Shown here piece by piece: positions 47,303 through 56,171 of a stretch of DNA of 64,000 nucleotides. The translations under genes and the position numbers were made by a program. Under the pieces are notes generated by a model. It saw nothing but the letters and a program-made list of their open reading frames with translations, searched no databases and was not told the DNA's origin. Origin of the DNA: Pleomorphochaeta sp963678575 (lineage in GTDB: Bacteria; Spirochaetota; Spirochaetia; Sphaerochaetales; Sphaerochaetaceae); contig CAXXHV010000002.1 in assembly GCA_963678575.2 (NCBI GenBank), positions 682,001 through 746,000 on the forward strand. Direction: 5' to 3'. The stretch's first letter is position 1. Every line of letters begins with the position of its first letter.

Positions 47303-48547
47303 TTATTTAGCCTCAGCTTCTACTTCAATAAGTACTTGATCAAATAGTTTATAAACTTCCTCATCATCTATATATATTTTATCCTTTCCAGTATCTTTGA
47401 AGGTCATATCAAAAATTTGTTTTGGGTTAAGCATGTCCAGTGTTACTTTGTTGTTTTGGGTTTCTGTGATAGTAATTTTAGTATCTAATTTAATTAATAG
47501 TATTTTAAAATTATTTTCCAAAGTTTTTACATATTCTTCTATGGTATCGTTTATTGAGTTTTCAATTGTTTTGCTTTTATAAATAATTTCTAGATATATA
47601 GGATCTTCTTTATAATCAATTTGAATGGTTTTATCTAATTGAGTTAATTTTTCTTTTATTTCATTAATGTTTTCAGCTTCGATTTGTTCTAAGTTTAAGA
47701 ATTTTGGTAATAGAATTTTTTCTTTCTTAAATTCTTTATTATTAAAGTTTAGTTCAATAATTTGTTTTGCTGTTTTCTCCCCAAAGTTTAATGAAATAGG
47801 GGAGCCAGAATAAACAATTCTTTCATCTTTGTTTACTATTTGAGGTTTGTGAATATGTCCAAGCGCATAGTAATCAATGTTATTAGGAAAAGTGTTTGTA
47901 TTAATAGTTTTCAATTTTCCAACAAAAATATCTCTATGTTTTTCACCTTCAATTTCTGTAGAACTTGTACTTCCTGTAGCAAAAAGGTGCATTAAAGATA
48001 TAGTTGGAAGCTTTAAATCTAAATTATTAATTATATATTCATCAACTTTTTTATAATGGTTAATTAATGCAGTTTCTAATTCTTTTTGGATATCAATAAT
48101 ATTATCTGATTCTAAATTAGGTTTTATATCTTTCTCTCTTAAAAATGGAATAGCGACAATATTACAGTAAGGCATATTGTTTTCAGCTTTTAAAGTAAAT
48201 ATTTGATCTTCTATATTTATGGATGTGATTATATGAATATTACTTAATTCTAAAAAAGGGGTAGCTAAATCAAGCATTGAAGGTAAATCATGATTACCAC
48301 TAATTATTACTGTATCTTTTAATGTTTTAATCTTAGATAATTTATCTAAAAAAGAATAAAAGATTTTTTGTGTTGATACACTAACATAAGATGTATCAAA
48401 AATATCGCCTGAAATAAGTAATAAATCTATCTTATCTTTGATGATTGTATCAATTAAATAATTAAATAAATGCTCATGTGCAAAATTTATTCTATGTTTA
48501 TGTAAATTTTTTCCAATGTGCAAATCACTAGTATGTAGAACTTTCAT
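47303..48547 (-). CDS. sbcD: SbcD, nuclease of SbcCD
   Basis: A 414-residue Mre11-type phosphoesterase. Metal-binding blocks HTSDLHIGK (5-13), ISGDIFD (45-51), ISGNHDLPS (83-91), a conserved His (MHLFATG) and ALGHIHKPQ (about 229-237) are all present. C-terminal about 120 residues form the capping and SbcC-binding part. First gene of sbcDC, with AAGGAAAA before the ATG. Confidence 0.95.
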   Translation of the reverse strand: MKVLHTSDLHIGKNLHKHRINFAHEHLFNYLIDTIIKDKIDLLLISGDIFDTSYVSVSTQKIFYSFLDKLSKIKTLKDTVIISGNHDLPSMLDLATPFLELSNIHIITSINIEDQIFTLKAENNMPYCNIVAIPFLREKDIKPNLESDNIIDIQKELETALINHYKKVDEYIINNLDLKLPTISLMHLFATGSTSSTEIEGEKHRDIFVGKLKTINTNTFPNNIDYYALGHIHKPQIVNKDERIVYSGSPISLNFGEKTAKQIIELNFNNKEFKKEKILLPKFLNLEQIEAENINEIKEKLTQLDKTIQIDYKEDPIYLEIIYKSKTIENSINDTIEEYVKTLENNFKILLIKLDTKITITETQNNKVTLDMLNPKQIFDMTFKDTGKDKIYIDDEEVYKLFDQVLIEVEAEAK

Positions 48548-48747
48548 ATATTTTTCCTTAATATCTTTGTTATTATACTGTATTTTTACAGAAATTAAAT
48601 AATTAAATTTTAAATTATAATATGTTGCTTTATTGAAATTTGGAACAATCTAATATTTTTCATATTTACTTTATGAATGTAATTAATTTTATTATAACAG
48701 GATTATTTATGATATATTTAATTTAATCAAAAAAATAAATATAACGC

Positions 48748-48778
48748 TTGACTGTTCCCTTGGGGAATTATTTATCCT
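48748..48778 (+). promoter_or_regulatory. MerR-type promoter with 19-bp spacer
   Basis: TTGACT (48748-48753), a 19-bp spacer, TATCCT (48773-48778). The spacer holds the inverted repeat TTCCC-TTG-GGGAA (48755-48767). A 19-bp spacer with a palindromic MerR site between the boxes is the classical arrangement for MerR activators, so the downstream regulator probably controls its own gene. Confidence 0.75.
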
Positions 48779-48808
48779 TTAAATAACTAAAAATTCCAGG
48801 AGGGAATA

Positions 48809-49684
48809 ATGATTATTTCAGAAGTCGTAGAATTAACAAAATTAACAAAAAAAGCAATTAGATATTATGAATCAGTTGAGTTAATTAAATCCAGTGTATT
48901 AGCTAATGGTTATCGAGATTATTCTAAAGAGATAGTAGAAAAGTTAAGAATTATTAAGAATTTAAGAGAACTATCTTTTAGTATAGATGAAATAAAAGAA
49001 GCTTTTAAAGATGAAGTTTCATTAATTAATAGTCTTTCTCTTAAAGCAAAGCAATTAGAATTGAATAAGGATATATTATCTAATCAGATTGATATAATAA
49101 ATAATATTGTAAATAATAATTTAAAAATTACTGATATAGATAACTTCGAAAATAATATAAATAAAGTTAATGGAAAAAATTCTTTAAAGATTGGAACACT
49201 TTTACAAAAAGTCTTCCCAGGGGATTTTGGACAAATTATCTCAGCTGCTTATTCTCCCTTTCTTAATGAGACTATTTTATCTTCAAAGCAAAAAGAAACT
49301 TTTGAATCGCTTGTTATTGAATTAGATAATATTGATCAAATAACGATCCCTGAAGAACTTTTATTATGGGCAAGAAATCACAACAATGAAGAAGCGATTA
49401 AATACAATTTTAATCGTATGAAAAGTGAATATAGTGATGATTATGATGAATTCAGTGAGAAAAAAAAGAACTTAATTAAAGAATATCTTGAGAATTCTAA
49501 TGAAAAGACTAAATTTTATACTAATTTAGATTTAATTACATTTTTGAGTAAAGAAGGTAGTCCTGTAATTGAAATACTTGGTAAATATTTGCCTTTATTA
49601 AGTAAAACTTATGAACAATTTTATCTTAAACAAGAAAGATTTCTTAAAGAAAATGATGAATTAATTAATAAATTAAACAAATAA
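48809..49684 (+). CDS. MerR-family transcriptional regulator
   Basis: A 291-residue regulator. Winged helix-turn-helix (1-70): ISEVVELTKLTKKAIRYYESV in two helices, then GYRDYSKEIVEKLRIIKNLRELSFSI, followed by a dimer coiled coil (75-115). The remaining 175 residues are a helical domain I do not recognise, larger than in most MerR regulators and possibly effector-binding. AGGAGGG precedes the ATG. No transporter or enzyme follows it; the next gene is convergent 6 nt away, so besides itself its target is not adjacent. Confidence 0.88.
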   Translation: MIISEVVELTKLTKKAIRYYESVELIKSSVLANGYRDYSKEIVEKLRIIKNLRELSFSIDEIKEAFKDEVSLINSLSLKAKQLELNKDILSNQIDIINNIVNNNLKITDIDNFENNINKVNGKNSLKIGTLLQKVFPGDFGQIISAAYSPFLNETILSSKQKETFESLVIELDNIDQITIPEELLLWARNHNNEEAIKYNFNRMKSEYSDDYDEFSEKKKNLIKEYLENSNEKTKFYTNLDLITFLSKEGSPVIEILGKYLPLLSKTYEQFYLKQERFLKENDELINKLNK

Positions 49685-49690
49685 ACAAAT

Positions 49691-50650
49691 TTAATTAAAT
49701 ACTCCATATATTTTAGATCCACAATATATACATTTACCATTTATTGTATTTTTATCAATATCTCTAATAATAACATGTGAATTGTTGTGGGTCTGTATTA
49801 ATTCCTTATTACAATTTTGGCAAACTGTTGATGAAGGAATTAAGGAGTTTCCACCGTATACAAATGGAATACCGACATCCTTTGCAATTTCTATCATTTG
49901 TGCTAAGAATTTCTCACTAGTTGCTTTAATATCAGGCATCTTATAATTAGGGAAGAATCTACTCAGATGCCATACTTTTACATCAAATTCTTTTAATTTT
50001 GTAGCAAGATCTTTTATTGTTTCTTTTGTGTGTATACCTTCAATGATTAGGGTAGTTACTTCAACATGATTACCTTGTTTTATTAAATACTTTATTCCAT
50101 TTAGCACAGGTTCTATCTTTCCTTTACAGATTGTTTTGTAGTATTCGCTATCTCCTTTGAGATCTATATTAAAAGCATCAACTAATGGAGATAGTTTTTC
50201 TAATGCTTCAATAGAAAAACTCCCATTAGTGACCATAATAGTTTTTAAATTGTTTTCTTTTGATATTATTGCTGTGTCTATTACATAATCTTGCCAAACT
50301 ATTGGTTCACTATAAGTAAAGCTTATAGCTGGAGTATTATTTTTTATTGCAAGATTTACTAAGTCATGAGGTGAAACATATGTTGCATTATTGCTTATAT
50401 TAGTTTGAGAAAGTTTCCAATTTTGACAAAAATCACATCTATAATTGCACCCAACTTCAGCTACTGATAAAGTTTTAGTTCCTGGAAGAAAATGATAAAG
50501 CGGCTTTTTTTCCACAGGATCTATCGCTATAGCATCGAGATAACCATAAGCGGTGCTAATTAGTTTATTGTTTTCAACTTTTCTAATTCGGCAGTAACCT
50601 GTTTGTCCTTCTTTTATATCACAATGTCGGTAGCAAAAATTGCAAACCAT
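49691..50650 (-). CDS. amrS: AmmeMemoRadiSam system radical SAM enzyme
   Basis: About 319 residues. The radical-SAM cluster is CNYRCDFC (Cx3Cx2C) inside EVGCNYRCDFCQNW; N-terminal CNFCYRHCDI and CRIR, and a C-terminal zinc-ribbon with CQNC...CIYC. It is related to pyruvate formate-lyase activases. I start at ATG 50650, since GGGAG lies 8 nt upstream; an in-frame TTG at 50665 is less likely. The AmrA and AmrB partner genes lie 1 kb upstream, with DUF1295 in between. The chemistry of the system is not established to my knowledge. Confidence 0.92.
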   Translation of the reverse strand: MVCNFCYRHCDIKEGQTGYCRIRKVENNKLISTAYGYLDAIAIDPVEKKPLYHFLPGTKTLSVAEVGCNYRCDFCQNWKLSQTNISNNATYVSPHDLVNLAIKNNTPAISFTYSEPIVWQDYVIDTAIISKENNLKTIMVTNGSFSIEALEKLSPLVDAFNIDLKGDSEYYKTICKGKIEPVLNGIKYLIKQGNHVEVTTLIIEGIHTKETIKDLATKLKEFDVKVWHLSRFFPNYKMPDIKATSEKFLAQMIEIAKDVGIPFVYGGNSLIPSSTVCQNCNKELIQTHNNSHVIIRDIDKNTINGKCIYCGSKIYGVFN

Positions 50651-50714
50651 AATATTAACTCCCAATAAAAAGATATTAATATTATAGCATTGAATTTTAT
50701 ACCAGATTAAATTT

Positions 50715-51602
50715 TTATTTGCTTATTTTCCAAGGAAGTGGGAAAACAGCTGAGACTTGTTTTTTGTAATTTTTATAGTTTGGATATTTTTCTTTACTTA
50801 TATTTTCTGTAAAAATTACTGATCCCATAAACAATAATGTTAAGAGAATTGGTCCAATTAATGTAAAGTTAAAATAATTATTCACAGTTGAACTACAGAT
50901 AAAATAAATTGAATACCAAAATCCTAGCTCGCCAAAATAATTGGGATGTCGAGAAATTGAGAAAAGGCTTGAGCTAAGAAACCCTTGTTCATAATCTTTA
51001 TTATATTTTTCTTTTTTGTCTCTTCTTCCATATTTTGATTCTTGAAAAACCCATTGTATTTGATCTGATAAAGTTTCAAATGTTAAAAATAGAATTGCGA
51101 TAATCGAAAAAATATAAGTTAGCGTATTAATTTGTGTATTATTTTGAGTTAGTAGATAAAGAGGTAAAGTAAAGACAATAAAAAGTAATTGCTGAAAAAA
51201 AGCTATGAAAAAAAGACTAAATAGTTGCCATTTAAATCCTGCACCAATTTTCTTCTTAAGTAATGACCAGCGATAATCCTCTTCATTACTATAGCCACCT
51301 TTGCGAGCAAAATTAAATGTAAGTCTTATTCCCCAAAGAGTTATTAAGAACACAGGTAAAAGAAGAGTTTTATTTGAAGATTTTAAGTAATAAAACCAAG
51401 CAATGACTATTGGTAAAGTACTCCATAATCTATCTGTCCATGAATATTCATCTGTAACTAGATTAAAAGTAAATGTTAAAATAGCAGAACAAAGAATCAT
51501 AATTGAAATAGTAATTAATGGGTTTTCATAAATTTTGTAAGTTGAAAAACATATTATTATTATTAAGGCAAAAAATAGTAGTATTTGATTTTTTCTTTTC
51601 AT
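50715..51602 (-). CDS. DUF1295 steroid-reductase-like membrane protein
   Basis: A 295-residue, six- or seven-helix membrane protein of the DUF1295/5-alpha-steroid-reductase-like family. Late blocks SRHPNYFGELGFWYSIYF and EDYRWSLLKKKIG are characteristic. The family includes NAD(P)H-dependent double-bond reductases, but bacterial substrates are unknown. It sits between amrA and amrS. It has no Shine-Dalgarno but has its own consensus promoter, so it may be expressed independently on a leaderless mRNA. Confidence 0.87.
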   Translation of the reverse strand: MKRKNQILLFFALIIIICFSTYKIYENPLITISIMILCSAILTFTFNLVTDEYSWTDRLWSTLPIVIAWFYYLKSSNKTLLLPVFLITLWGIRLTFNFARKGGYSNEEDYRWSLLKKKIGAGFKWQLFSLFFIAFFQQLLFIVFTLPLYLLTQNNTQINTLTYIFSIIAILFLTFETLSDQIQWVFQESKYGRRDKKEKYNKDYEQGFLSSSLFSISRHPNYFGELGFWYSIYFICSSTVNNYFNFTLIGPILLTLLFMGSVIFTENISKEKYPNYKNYKKQVSAVFPLPWKISK

Positions 51603-51610
51603 AGAACAGA

Positions 51611-51639
51611 ATTATAATTAACGATTTTATTATTATCAA
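51611..51639 (-). promoter_or_regulatory. Leaderless promoter of DUF1295 gene
   Basis: On the minus strand TTGATA (51639-51634), 17 bp, TATAAT (51616-51611), then 8 nt to the ATG at 51602. The initiation site would coincide with the start codon, and no Shine-Dalgarno is present. Confidence 0.65.
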
Positions 51640-51665
51640 CAATTATTTAATAATAATTATTATAT

Positions 51666-52190
51666 TTAGTTAATTACTTCAGCAGTAAAAGTCAAAAATT
51701 GAGCATCTTCATTCTTATAAGCATCAAATGGTAACCCCGCTTTTTTACTTAGAGCTTGTAATAATTGTTCTTTATTCCAGCCCATTTCATCTGCAACTAC
51801 AGGAAGAAAGACTGCTTTTCGGTATCCTAGGGATAGAATTATACCATCTCTTGATAATTTAAATTCAGATAAATCTTTAATTAACTTGGGTTTACTTAAG
51901 ATAGAAATCTCAATATCTATATTTGGAAACTCTTCTTTTGTTAATGGATCAAATCTGTAATCTTCAAAAGCTGCTTCAAGAGATAAGTCATGAATTTCTT
52001 GATATAATGGTTTGATTCCAAAAATATATCCTATACAACCTCTGAGTTTTCCATTTAATTTTAATGTTACAAAAGCTCCTTTTTTTTCATTAAATTCAGT
52101 GGCATCTATTTCTTGATATGGTAAATTAAAGCTTTTTGCAAGTGTGTTTTTTGCTAAGTCTAATAAAAGTTTTTTGTCTTTGTTATTCAT
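51666..52190 (-). CDS. amrA: AmmeMemoRadiSam system protein A (AMMECR1 domain)
   Basis: About 174 residues, one AMMECR1 domain: GAFVTLKLNGKLRGCIGYIFG contains the near-invariant LRGCIG motif (about 36-41), and later EAAFEDYRFDPL and EVAEEMGW-like VADEMGWNKEQLLQALSKKAGLP. I start at ATG 52190: GGAGG lies 8 nt upstream, and an in-frame ATG at 52205 overlaps amrB without such a signal. The stop of amrB is 2 nt from this ATG, so the two are co-translated. Confidence 0.92.
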   Translation of the reverse strand: MNNKDKKLLLDLAKNTLAKSFNLPYQEIDATEFNEKKGAFVTLKLNGKLRGCIGYIFGIKPLYQEIHDLSLEAAFEDYRFDPLTKEEFPNIDIEISILSKPKLIKDLSEFKLSRDGIILSLGYRKAVFLPVVADEMGWNKEQLLQALSKKAGLPFDAYKNEDAQFLTFTAEVIN

Positions 52191-52192
52191 TT

Positions 52193-53008
52193 TTATTTCC
52201 TCCATGCAAGAGTTAGATAAGAGACAAAGTTCTTTTCGTAAAAAGGTGGGGTATTTGAATTTGATTGAGCTAATATTTTTCCTTTCATTTTATTTATTCT
52301 TGCCATTTCACTTACAATAAGAATAGGGGCTAATCCACAGATAGTTGATTTTTCTTTGTTACTAAGTTTTAAGTATGTCTCTGATGTATTTCCTTTTAAA
52401 AATTGATTAGCAACTTCTCTATCATGTAATGAAACTTTGTTAACAATGTCTTCATTAATTAATGTCCCATAAGGTGTAAAATTGAATCTATTTCCATAAT
52501 GAGTAAAATCACTACTTGCTATCACAGCTGTTCTATCATCAATTGTTGATAAGATTTTATGAGCATATTCATTTGCAATGTTAATATCAGTAAATCTATT
52601 TACATGTGCAGTGCAAAGACTTATATTTTTAATTTGAGCAATGAATGGTAATATCATTTCAATAGCATGTTCTTCAACTGTGACTCTTTCATAGCCTTGA
52701 TTAAAGATAGAAAGAGAAAACCCTTTGATATTTTTAAATTTGCTTTCATAATATTCGAAATTTCCACTTACAATAAGATTATCCTCAAGGGAATAATAAT
52801 GGGAAGGTGATAGTAAAATTATTTTATTAACCTTTGAATCTAGTGAATTAAAAAATAGTTTAATTAATGAGCTTGAGTAATATAATCCAGCATGAGGAAC
52901 AACCCCAAATAGATTTTTTTCTTCATCAGGTGTTATTTTTACAAGCTTTTCAAGTTCCTCTTTATTATTTGGATACCATAATCCATTAAACTTTAATTTC
53001 CTTATCAT
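52193..53008 (-). CDS. amrB: AmmeMemoRadiSam system protein B (Memo family)
   Basis: A 271-residue Memo-family protein. Metal-site histidines in VVPHAGLYYS (about 36-45), ILLSPSHYY, VEEHAIEMILPF and, later, ASSDFTHYGNRF (about 164-175) match the family (LigB-like dioxygenase fold). First gene of the amr operon. There is no Shine-Dalgarno; an extended -10 ends 7 nt before the ATG, so a leaderless transcript is likely. Confidence 0.92.
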   Translation of the reverse strand: MIRKLKFNGLWYPNNKEELEKLVKITPDEEKNLFGVVPHAGLYYSSSLIKLFFNSLDSKVNKIILLSPSHYYSLEDNLIVSGNFEYYESKFKNIKGFSLSIFNQGYERVTVEEHAIEMILPFIAQIKNISLCTAHVNRFTDINIANEYAHKILSTIDDRTAVIASSDFTHYGNRFNFTPYGTLINEDIVNKVSLHDREVANQFLKGNTSETYLKLSNKEKSTICGLAPILIVSEMARINKMKGKILAQSNSNTPPFYEKNFVSYLTLAWRK

Positions 53009-53015
53009 ATTATTT

Positions 53016-53024
53016 ATTATATCA
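53016..53024 (-). promoter_or_regulatory. Extended -10 promoter of amrB (leaderless)
   Basis: On the minus strand TGATATAAT: the TGn extension joined to a perfect TATAAT (53021-53016), 7 nt before the amrB ATG. I see no good -35, as expected for an extended -10. Confidence 0.55.
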
Positions 53025-53150
53025 TAAATTCTGATAGGGTATTAAATATTTGTTTTATAATAAATTGAATAAATATATTTTTTAATTATTTAAATTCGAT
53101 TTACCACATTCTTTAAAATGACTATAATATTGTAATAAACGAGGTGAGAA

Positions 53151-53351
53151 ATGAATGGAAATATAAGAAAGAATGTGAAAGCTGGTCAAAAGGTTGATAT
53201 TATTCTAAAACAAGATCAAAGAAGTGGGAAATTAACCCAAGGCATAGTAAAAGACATTCTAACTAATTCTGCTAATCATCCCCATGGAATAAAAGTAAGA
53301 TTAGAATCTGGCTTAGTCGGTAGAATTGCATCAATTTTAGAAGATGATTAA
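53151..53351 (+). CDS. ywbE: YwbE-family protein
   Basis: A 66-residue protein: NIRKNVKAGQKVDIILKQDQRSGKLTQGIVKDILTNSANHPHGIKV in sequence blocks is the almost complete YwbE family motif, ending RLESGLVGRI. It is a small beta-rich KOW/SH3-like protein of unknown function. GAGGTG precedes the ATG. Transcribed alone between convergent and divergent genes. Confidence 0.9.
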   Translation: MNGNIRKNVKAGQKVDIILKQDQRSGKLTQGIVKDILTNSANHPHGIKVRLESGLVGRIASILEDD

Positions 53352-53477
53352 TTTAATTGAACTAGAATTCAATAGCATTTTTCTTTAATTATTATTGTAT
53401 GCTTTTTAATTTTTGATTATTGCTAAATATATTAAGATTGTATATTTAACATTATTTAATAAGAAATGTTAAATAAT

Positions 53478-54221
53478 TTAGTATTTAGAATAAATTTCTG
53501 TATTATAATCAAATCTTACAACTCCATTTTTATTTTCTTCATTAAATAACTTTTTTATAGCATTGTAAAAGACTGAGTAGTTTTTATCTTTTTTGTTTGG
53601 AGTATAAGAGGAAGAAAATACTCTTTTAACAAATTGTTCAAAATCAAATTCTTGAAAATTATCAAAACTTTGTTTTTTCCAATTATTATCAAAAAATAAA
53701 CCAAATTCCTTAGCTGAAAGATTTTGATGATTTACTTCATTATAATCTACTGAAAGATTTTTTAAAACTTGATCATACTTTTGTAAAAAAGGGGTATTTG
53801 TTAATCTATTATTCCAAATTAAGAAAATATTGGCATAAGGTTTTAATATTCTTTTAAATTCAATTTTACACTTTTCTATATCAAACCAATGAAAGGCTTG
53901 AGCTACAACTATCGCATCAATACTATGATCTTTTAAAGTTGTATTTTCTGCATTAGCATTAATGAAAGTACAATTATCATTTTGTGATAAATATGTTTTT
54001 GAATATTTTCTCATTTCATCGTTTGGCTCTATTAAATATATTTCTTTAACTTCATTAATTAATAATTTACTTAATATTCCAGTTCCTGATCCAATATCAG
54101 CAATAACACTATTTTTGTTAATACCTTTGTTCAATAAATATTTAATAGAATCTAGAGGATAACTAGGGCGAGCTTGAGCATAGTCACTTACTCTTGAGGT
54201 AAATCTATCTTTATTTTTCAT
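53478..54221 (-). CDS. Class I SAM-dependent methyltransferase
   Basis: A 247-residue methyltransferase of the Methyltransf_11/25 type. SAM motif I VIADIGSGTGILSKLL (39-54), acidic EPNDEMR (motif II), AIVVAQAFHWFDIEKCKIEFKRILKPYANIFLIW covering motifs III-IV in pieces. AQAFHWF is common in a broad family that includes trans-aconitate methyltransferase relatives. Substrate unknown. AAAAGGA precedes the ATG. Divergent from the amino-acid ABC operon. Confidence 0.87.
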   Translation of the reverse strand: MKNKDRFTSRVSDYAQARPSYPLDSIKYLLNKGINKNSVIADIGSGTGILSKLLINEVKEIYLIEPNDEMRKYSKTYLSQNDNCTFINANAENTTLKDHSIDAIVVAQAFHWFDIEKCKIEFKRILKPYANIFLIWNNRLTNTPFLQKYDQVLKNLSVDYNEVNHQNLSAKEFGLFFDNNWKKQSFDNFQEFDFEQFVKRVFSSSYTPNKKDKNYSVFYNAIKKLFNEENKNGVVRFDYNTEIYSKY

Positions 54222-54364
54222 ATAATTTCCTTTTAGAAAAATTTTACCTTAATTTTTTTAAAAAAATAAGGCTTCAAGTTAATTTTTTAAAAATAAATAT
54301 TAAAGATTAACTAATTATAATCACGTAATATAATTATGGTATTTGTACATAATGTAATAAAGTG

Positions 54365-54421
54365 TAACATTAATGTTAATTTAATAACACTATTGACTAA
54401 AATATAACATTAAGTTATATT
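54365..54421 (+). promoter_or_regulatory. Promoter with tandem TAACATTAA-type palindromes
   Basis: TTGACT (54393-54398), 17 bp, TATATT (54416-54421). Two similar palindromes flank and fill it: TAACATTAATGTTA (54365-54378, perfect) and AATATAAC-ATTAA-GTTATATT (54401-54421), sharing TAACATTAA-GTTA. The second occupies the spacer and -10, so binding should repress. Regulator unknown. Confidence 0.6.
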
Positions 54422-54427
54422 GTTTTC

Positions 54428-54458
54428 ATGCTAATTATTTATATAAAGTAATTAGCAT
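54428..54458 (+). promoter_or_regulatory. Leader hairpin of amino-acid ABC operon
   Basis: ATGCTAATTA (54428-54437) and TAATTAGCAT (54449-54458) form a perfect 10-bp stem with an 11-nt loop at the very start of the predicted transcript, 33 nt before the ATG. It could protect the 5' end or be an operator. Confidence 0.45.
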
Positions 54459-54491
54459 TTACACTTAAAAAAATGTATGGGAGAGTGATTT

Positions 54492-55340
54492 ATGAAAAAA
54501 GTATTAATTTTTGCTATGATTATGGCAATTAGTGTTTCATCAGTATTTGCTAATGGTTCAAAGGAAGCACAAACTTCAAGCGAAAGTGCAGTAAAACCTT
54601 TAAGAGTTGCAATGGAATGTGGATATGCTCCATATAACTGGACACAAACTGATGATTCAAATGGAGCTGTAAGAATCTCTGATTCAAATGATTATGCCTT
54701 TGGTTATGATATTATGATGGCAAAAATTATTTCAGAAGGTTTAGGTCGTCCTTTAGAAATTATAAAACTAGATTGGGATTCTTTAGTACCAGCTGTTCAA
54801 TCAGGTTCTGTAGATTGTGTTATTGCTGGCCAATCTCCAACTCCAGCTAGAAAGGAAATGGTTGATTTTACAGAGCCTTACTATTATGCATCTGTTGTAT
54901 GTTTAACTACTAAAGATAGTAAATTTGCTGATGCTAAGGGTTTAAGTGATTTAAATGGTGGTTCATGTACTTCACAATTAGGTACTCTTTGGTATGATAC
55001 TTGTTTACCTCAAATTGATGGCGCTAATATTCTTCCAGCTCAAGAATCTGCACCTGCTATGCTAGTAGCCTTAAACAGTGGAAGAGTAGATTTTATTTGT
55101 ACAGATATGCCAACTGCTCAAGCTGCATTAGTTGCTTATCCTAATATGAAAATATTAAGTTTTGTAGGTACTGATGATGATTTTGAGTTAAGTCAATCTG
55201 ATATTGATATTAGTTGTTCTGTTTCAAAGAAAAATCCTGAATTAACAAAAGCTATCAATGAAATTTTAGCAACAATGGATGAATCTGATTATAATAGAAT
55301 GATGGCTGATGCAATTAAAGTACAACCATTATCAAACTAA
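54492..55340 (+). CDS. Amino-acid ABC transporter substrate-binding protein
   Basis: A 282-residue family 3 solute-binding protein. Signal peptide ends SSVFANGSKEA (17-27). Mature blocks RVAMECGYAPYNW, FGYDIMMAKIISEGLG, DSLVPAVQSGSVDCVIAGQSPTPARK and a later GRVDFICTD are typical of polar amino-acid binders. Start with GGGAGAG upstream. Forms a complete importer with the next two genes. Which amino acid is bound is not decided by sequence. Confidence 0.93.
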   Translation: MKKVLIFAMIMAISVSSVFANGSKEAQTSSESAVKPLRVAMECGYAPYNWTQTDDSNGAVRISDSNDYAFGYDIMMAKIISEGLGRPLEIIKLDWDSLVPAVQSGSVDCVIAGQSPTPARKEMVDFTEPYYYASVVCLTTKDSKFADAKGLSDLNGGSCTSQLGTLWYDTCLPQIDGANILPAQESAPAMLVALNSGRVDFICTDMPTAQAALVAYPNMKILSFVGTDDDFELSQSDIDISCSVSKKNPELTKAINEILATMDESDYNRMMADAIKVQPLSN

Positions 55341-55370
55341 GAAAAATTAACTAGGTAGGAAGTATTAATA

Positions 55371-56171
55371 ATGAGTATTGCTGATATGAGTTTTATTCAA
55401 CGAATGATTTACATCGTTCAAAATTATAGTGGTTCTTTGATTAAAGGAGCCGGCGTTACGATGACTATAGCCATAATCTGTACAGCTTTAGGTTGTTTGA
55501 TTGGCTTTGGTGTTGGAATTGTTCAGACAATTGAGTTAAAGAAAACAACAAATCCTATTAGTAAATTCTTGATTAAAGTCATAAAAGGTCTTTTATATGT
55601 TTATGTAGAATTCTTTAGAGGTACTCCTATGATGTTACAAGCTGCTTTCATATTTTATGGATTTAGCCAACTTTTTGGTATTAATCTTGGAATGTGGAAA
55701 GCAGCAATATTAATTGTTTCAATTAATACTGGTGCATACATGGCAGAAACTGTTAGAGGTGGTATTCTCTCAGTTGATATTGGTCAAACTGAAGGTGCGA
55801 AAGCAATTGGCATGAATCACTTTCAAACTATGACAAGTATAATATTGCCACAAGCACTTAGACTAATAATGCCACAAATTGGTAATAACTTAATTATTAA
55901 TATAAAAGATACTTGTGTACTTTCCATTATTGGTACTGTTGAATTATTCTTTACTTTTAAAAGTATTTCAGGAGCTTTGTATACTTATTTTGAGGCAGCA
56001 ACAGTTACTTTAATAATCTATTTTATATTAACATTTGCATCCTCAAGGATAATGAGATATATCGAGAAAAAAATGGATGGCCCTGTTAATTTTGATTTAG
56101 CAACTAGTGATACATTAGCTTATACAAGTGGTTTAAACCCAGCTTTAGTTACAACAAGGGAGAGACTTTAA
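55371..56171 (+). CDS. Amino-acid ABC transporter permease
   Basis: A 266-residue HisM/GlnP-type permease. GAGVTMTIAIICTALG (21-36), VEFFRGTPMMLQAAFIFYG and the EAA loop EGAKAIGMNHFQTMTSIILPQALRLIMPQIGN (in overlapping parts) are family landmarks; five helices. The last 30 residues after the membrane part are a polar extension. AGGAAG precedes the ATG. Its last base is the first base of the ATPase start codon. Confidence 0.93.
   Translation: MSIADMSFIQRMIYIVQNYSGSLIKGAGVTMTIAIICTALGCLIGFGVGIVQTIELKKTTNPISKFLIKVIKGLLYVYVEFFRGTPMMLQAAFIFYGFSQLFGINLGMWKAAILIVSINTGAYMAETVRGGILSVDIGQTEGAKAIGMNHFQTMTSIILPQALRLIMPQIGNNLIINIKDTCVLSIIGTVELFFTFKSISGALYTYFEAATVTLIIYFILTFASSRIMRYIEKKMDGPVNFDLATSDTLAYTSGLNPALVTTRERL

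Noticed and set aside
53443..53475. 11-bp inverted repeat ATTTAACATT/AATGTTAAAT as terminator of the methyltransferase gene
   Set aside because: It has no following T-run on either strand and consists almost only of A and T, so it is not distinguishable from background.
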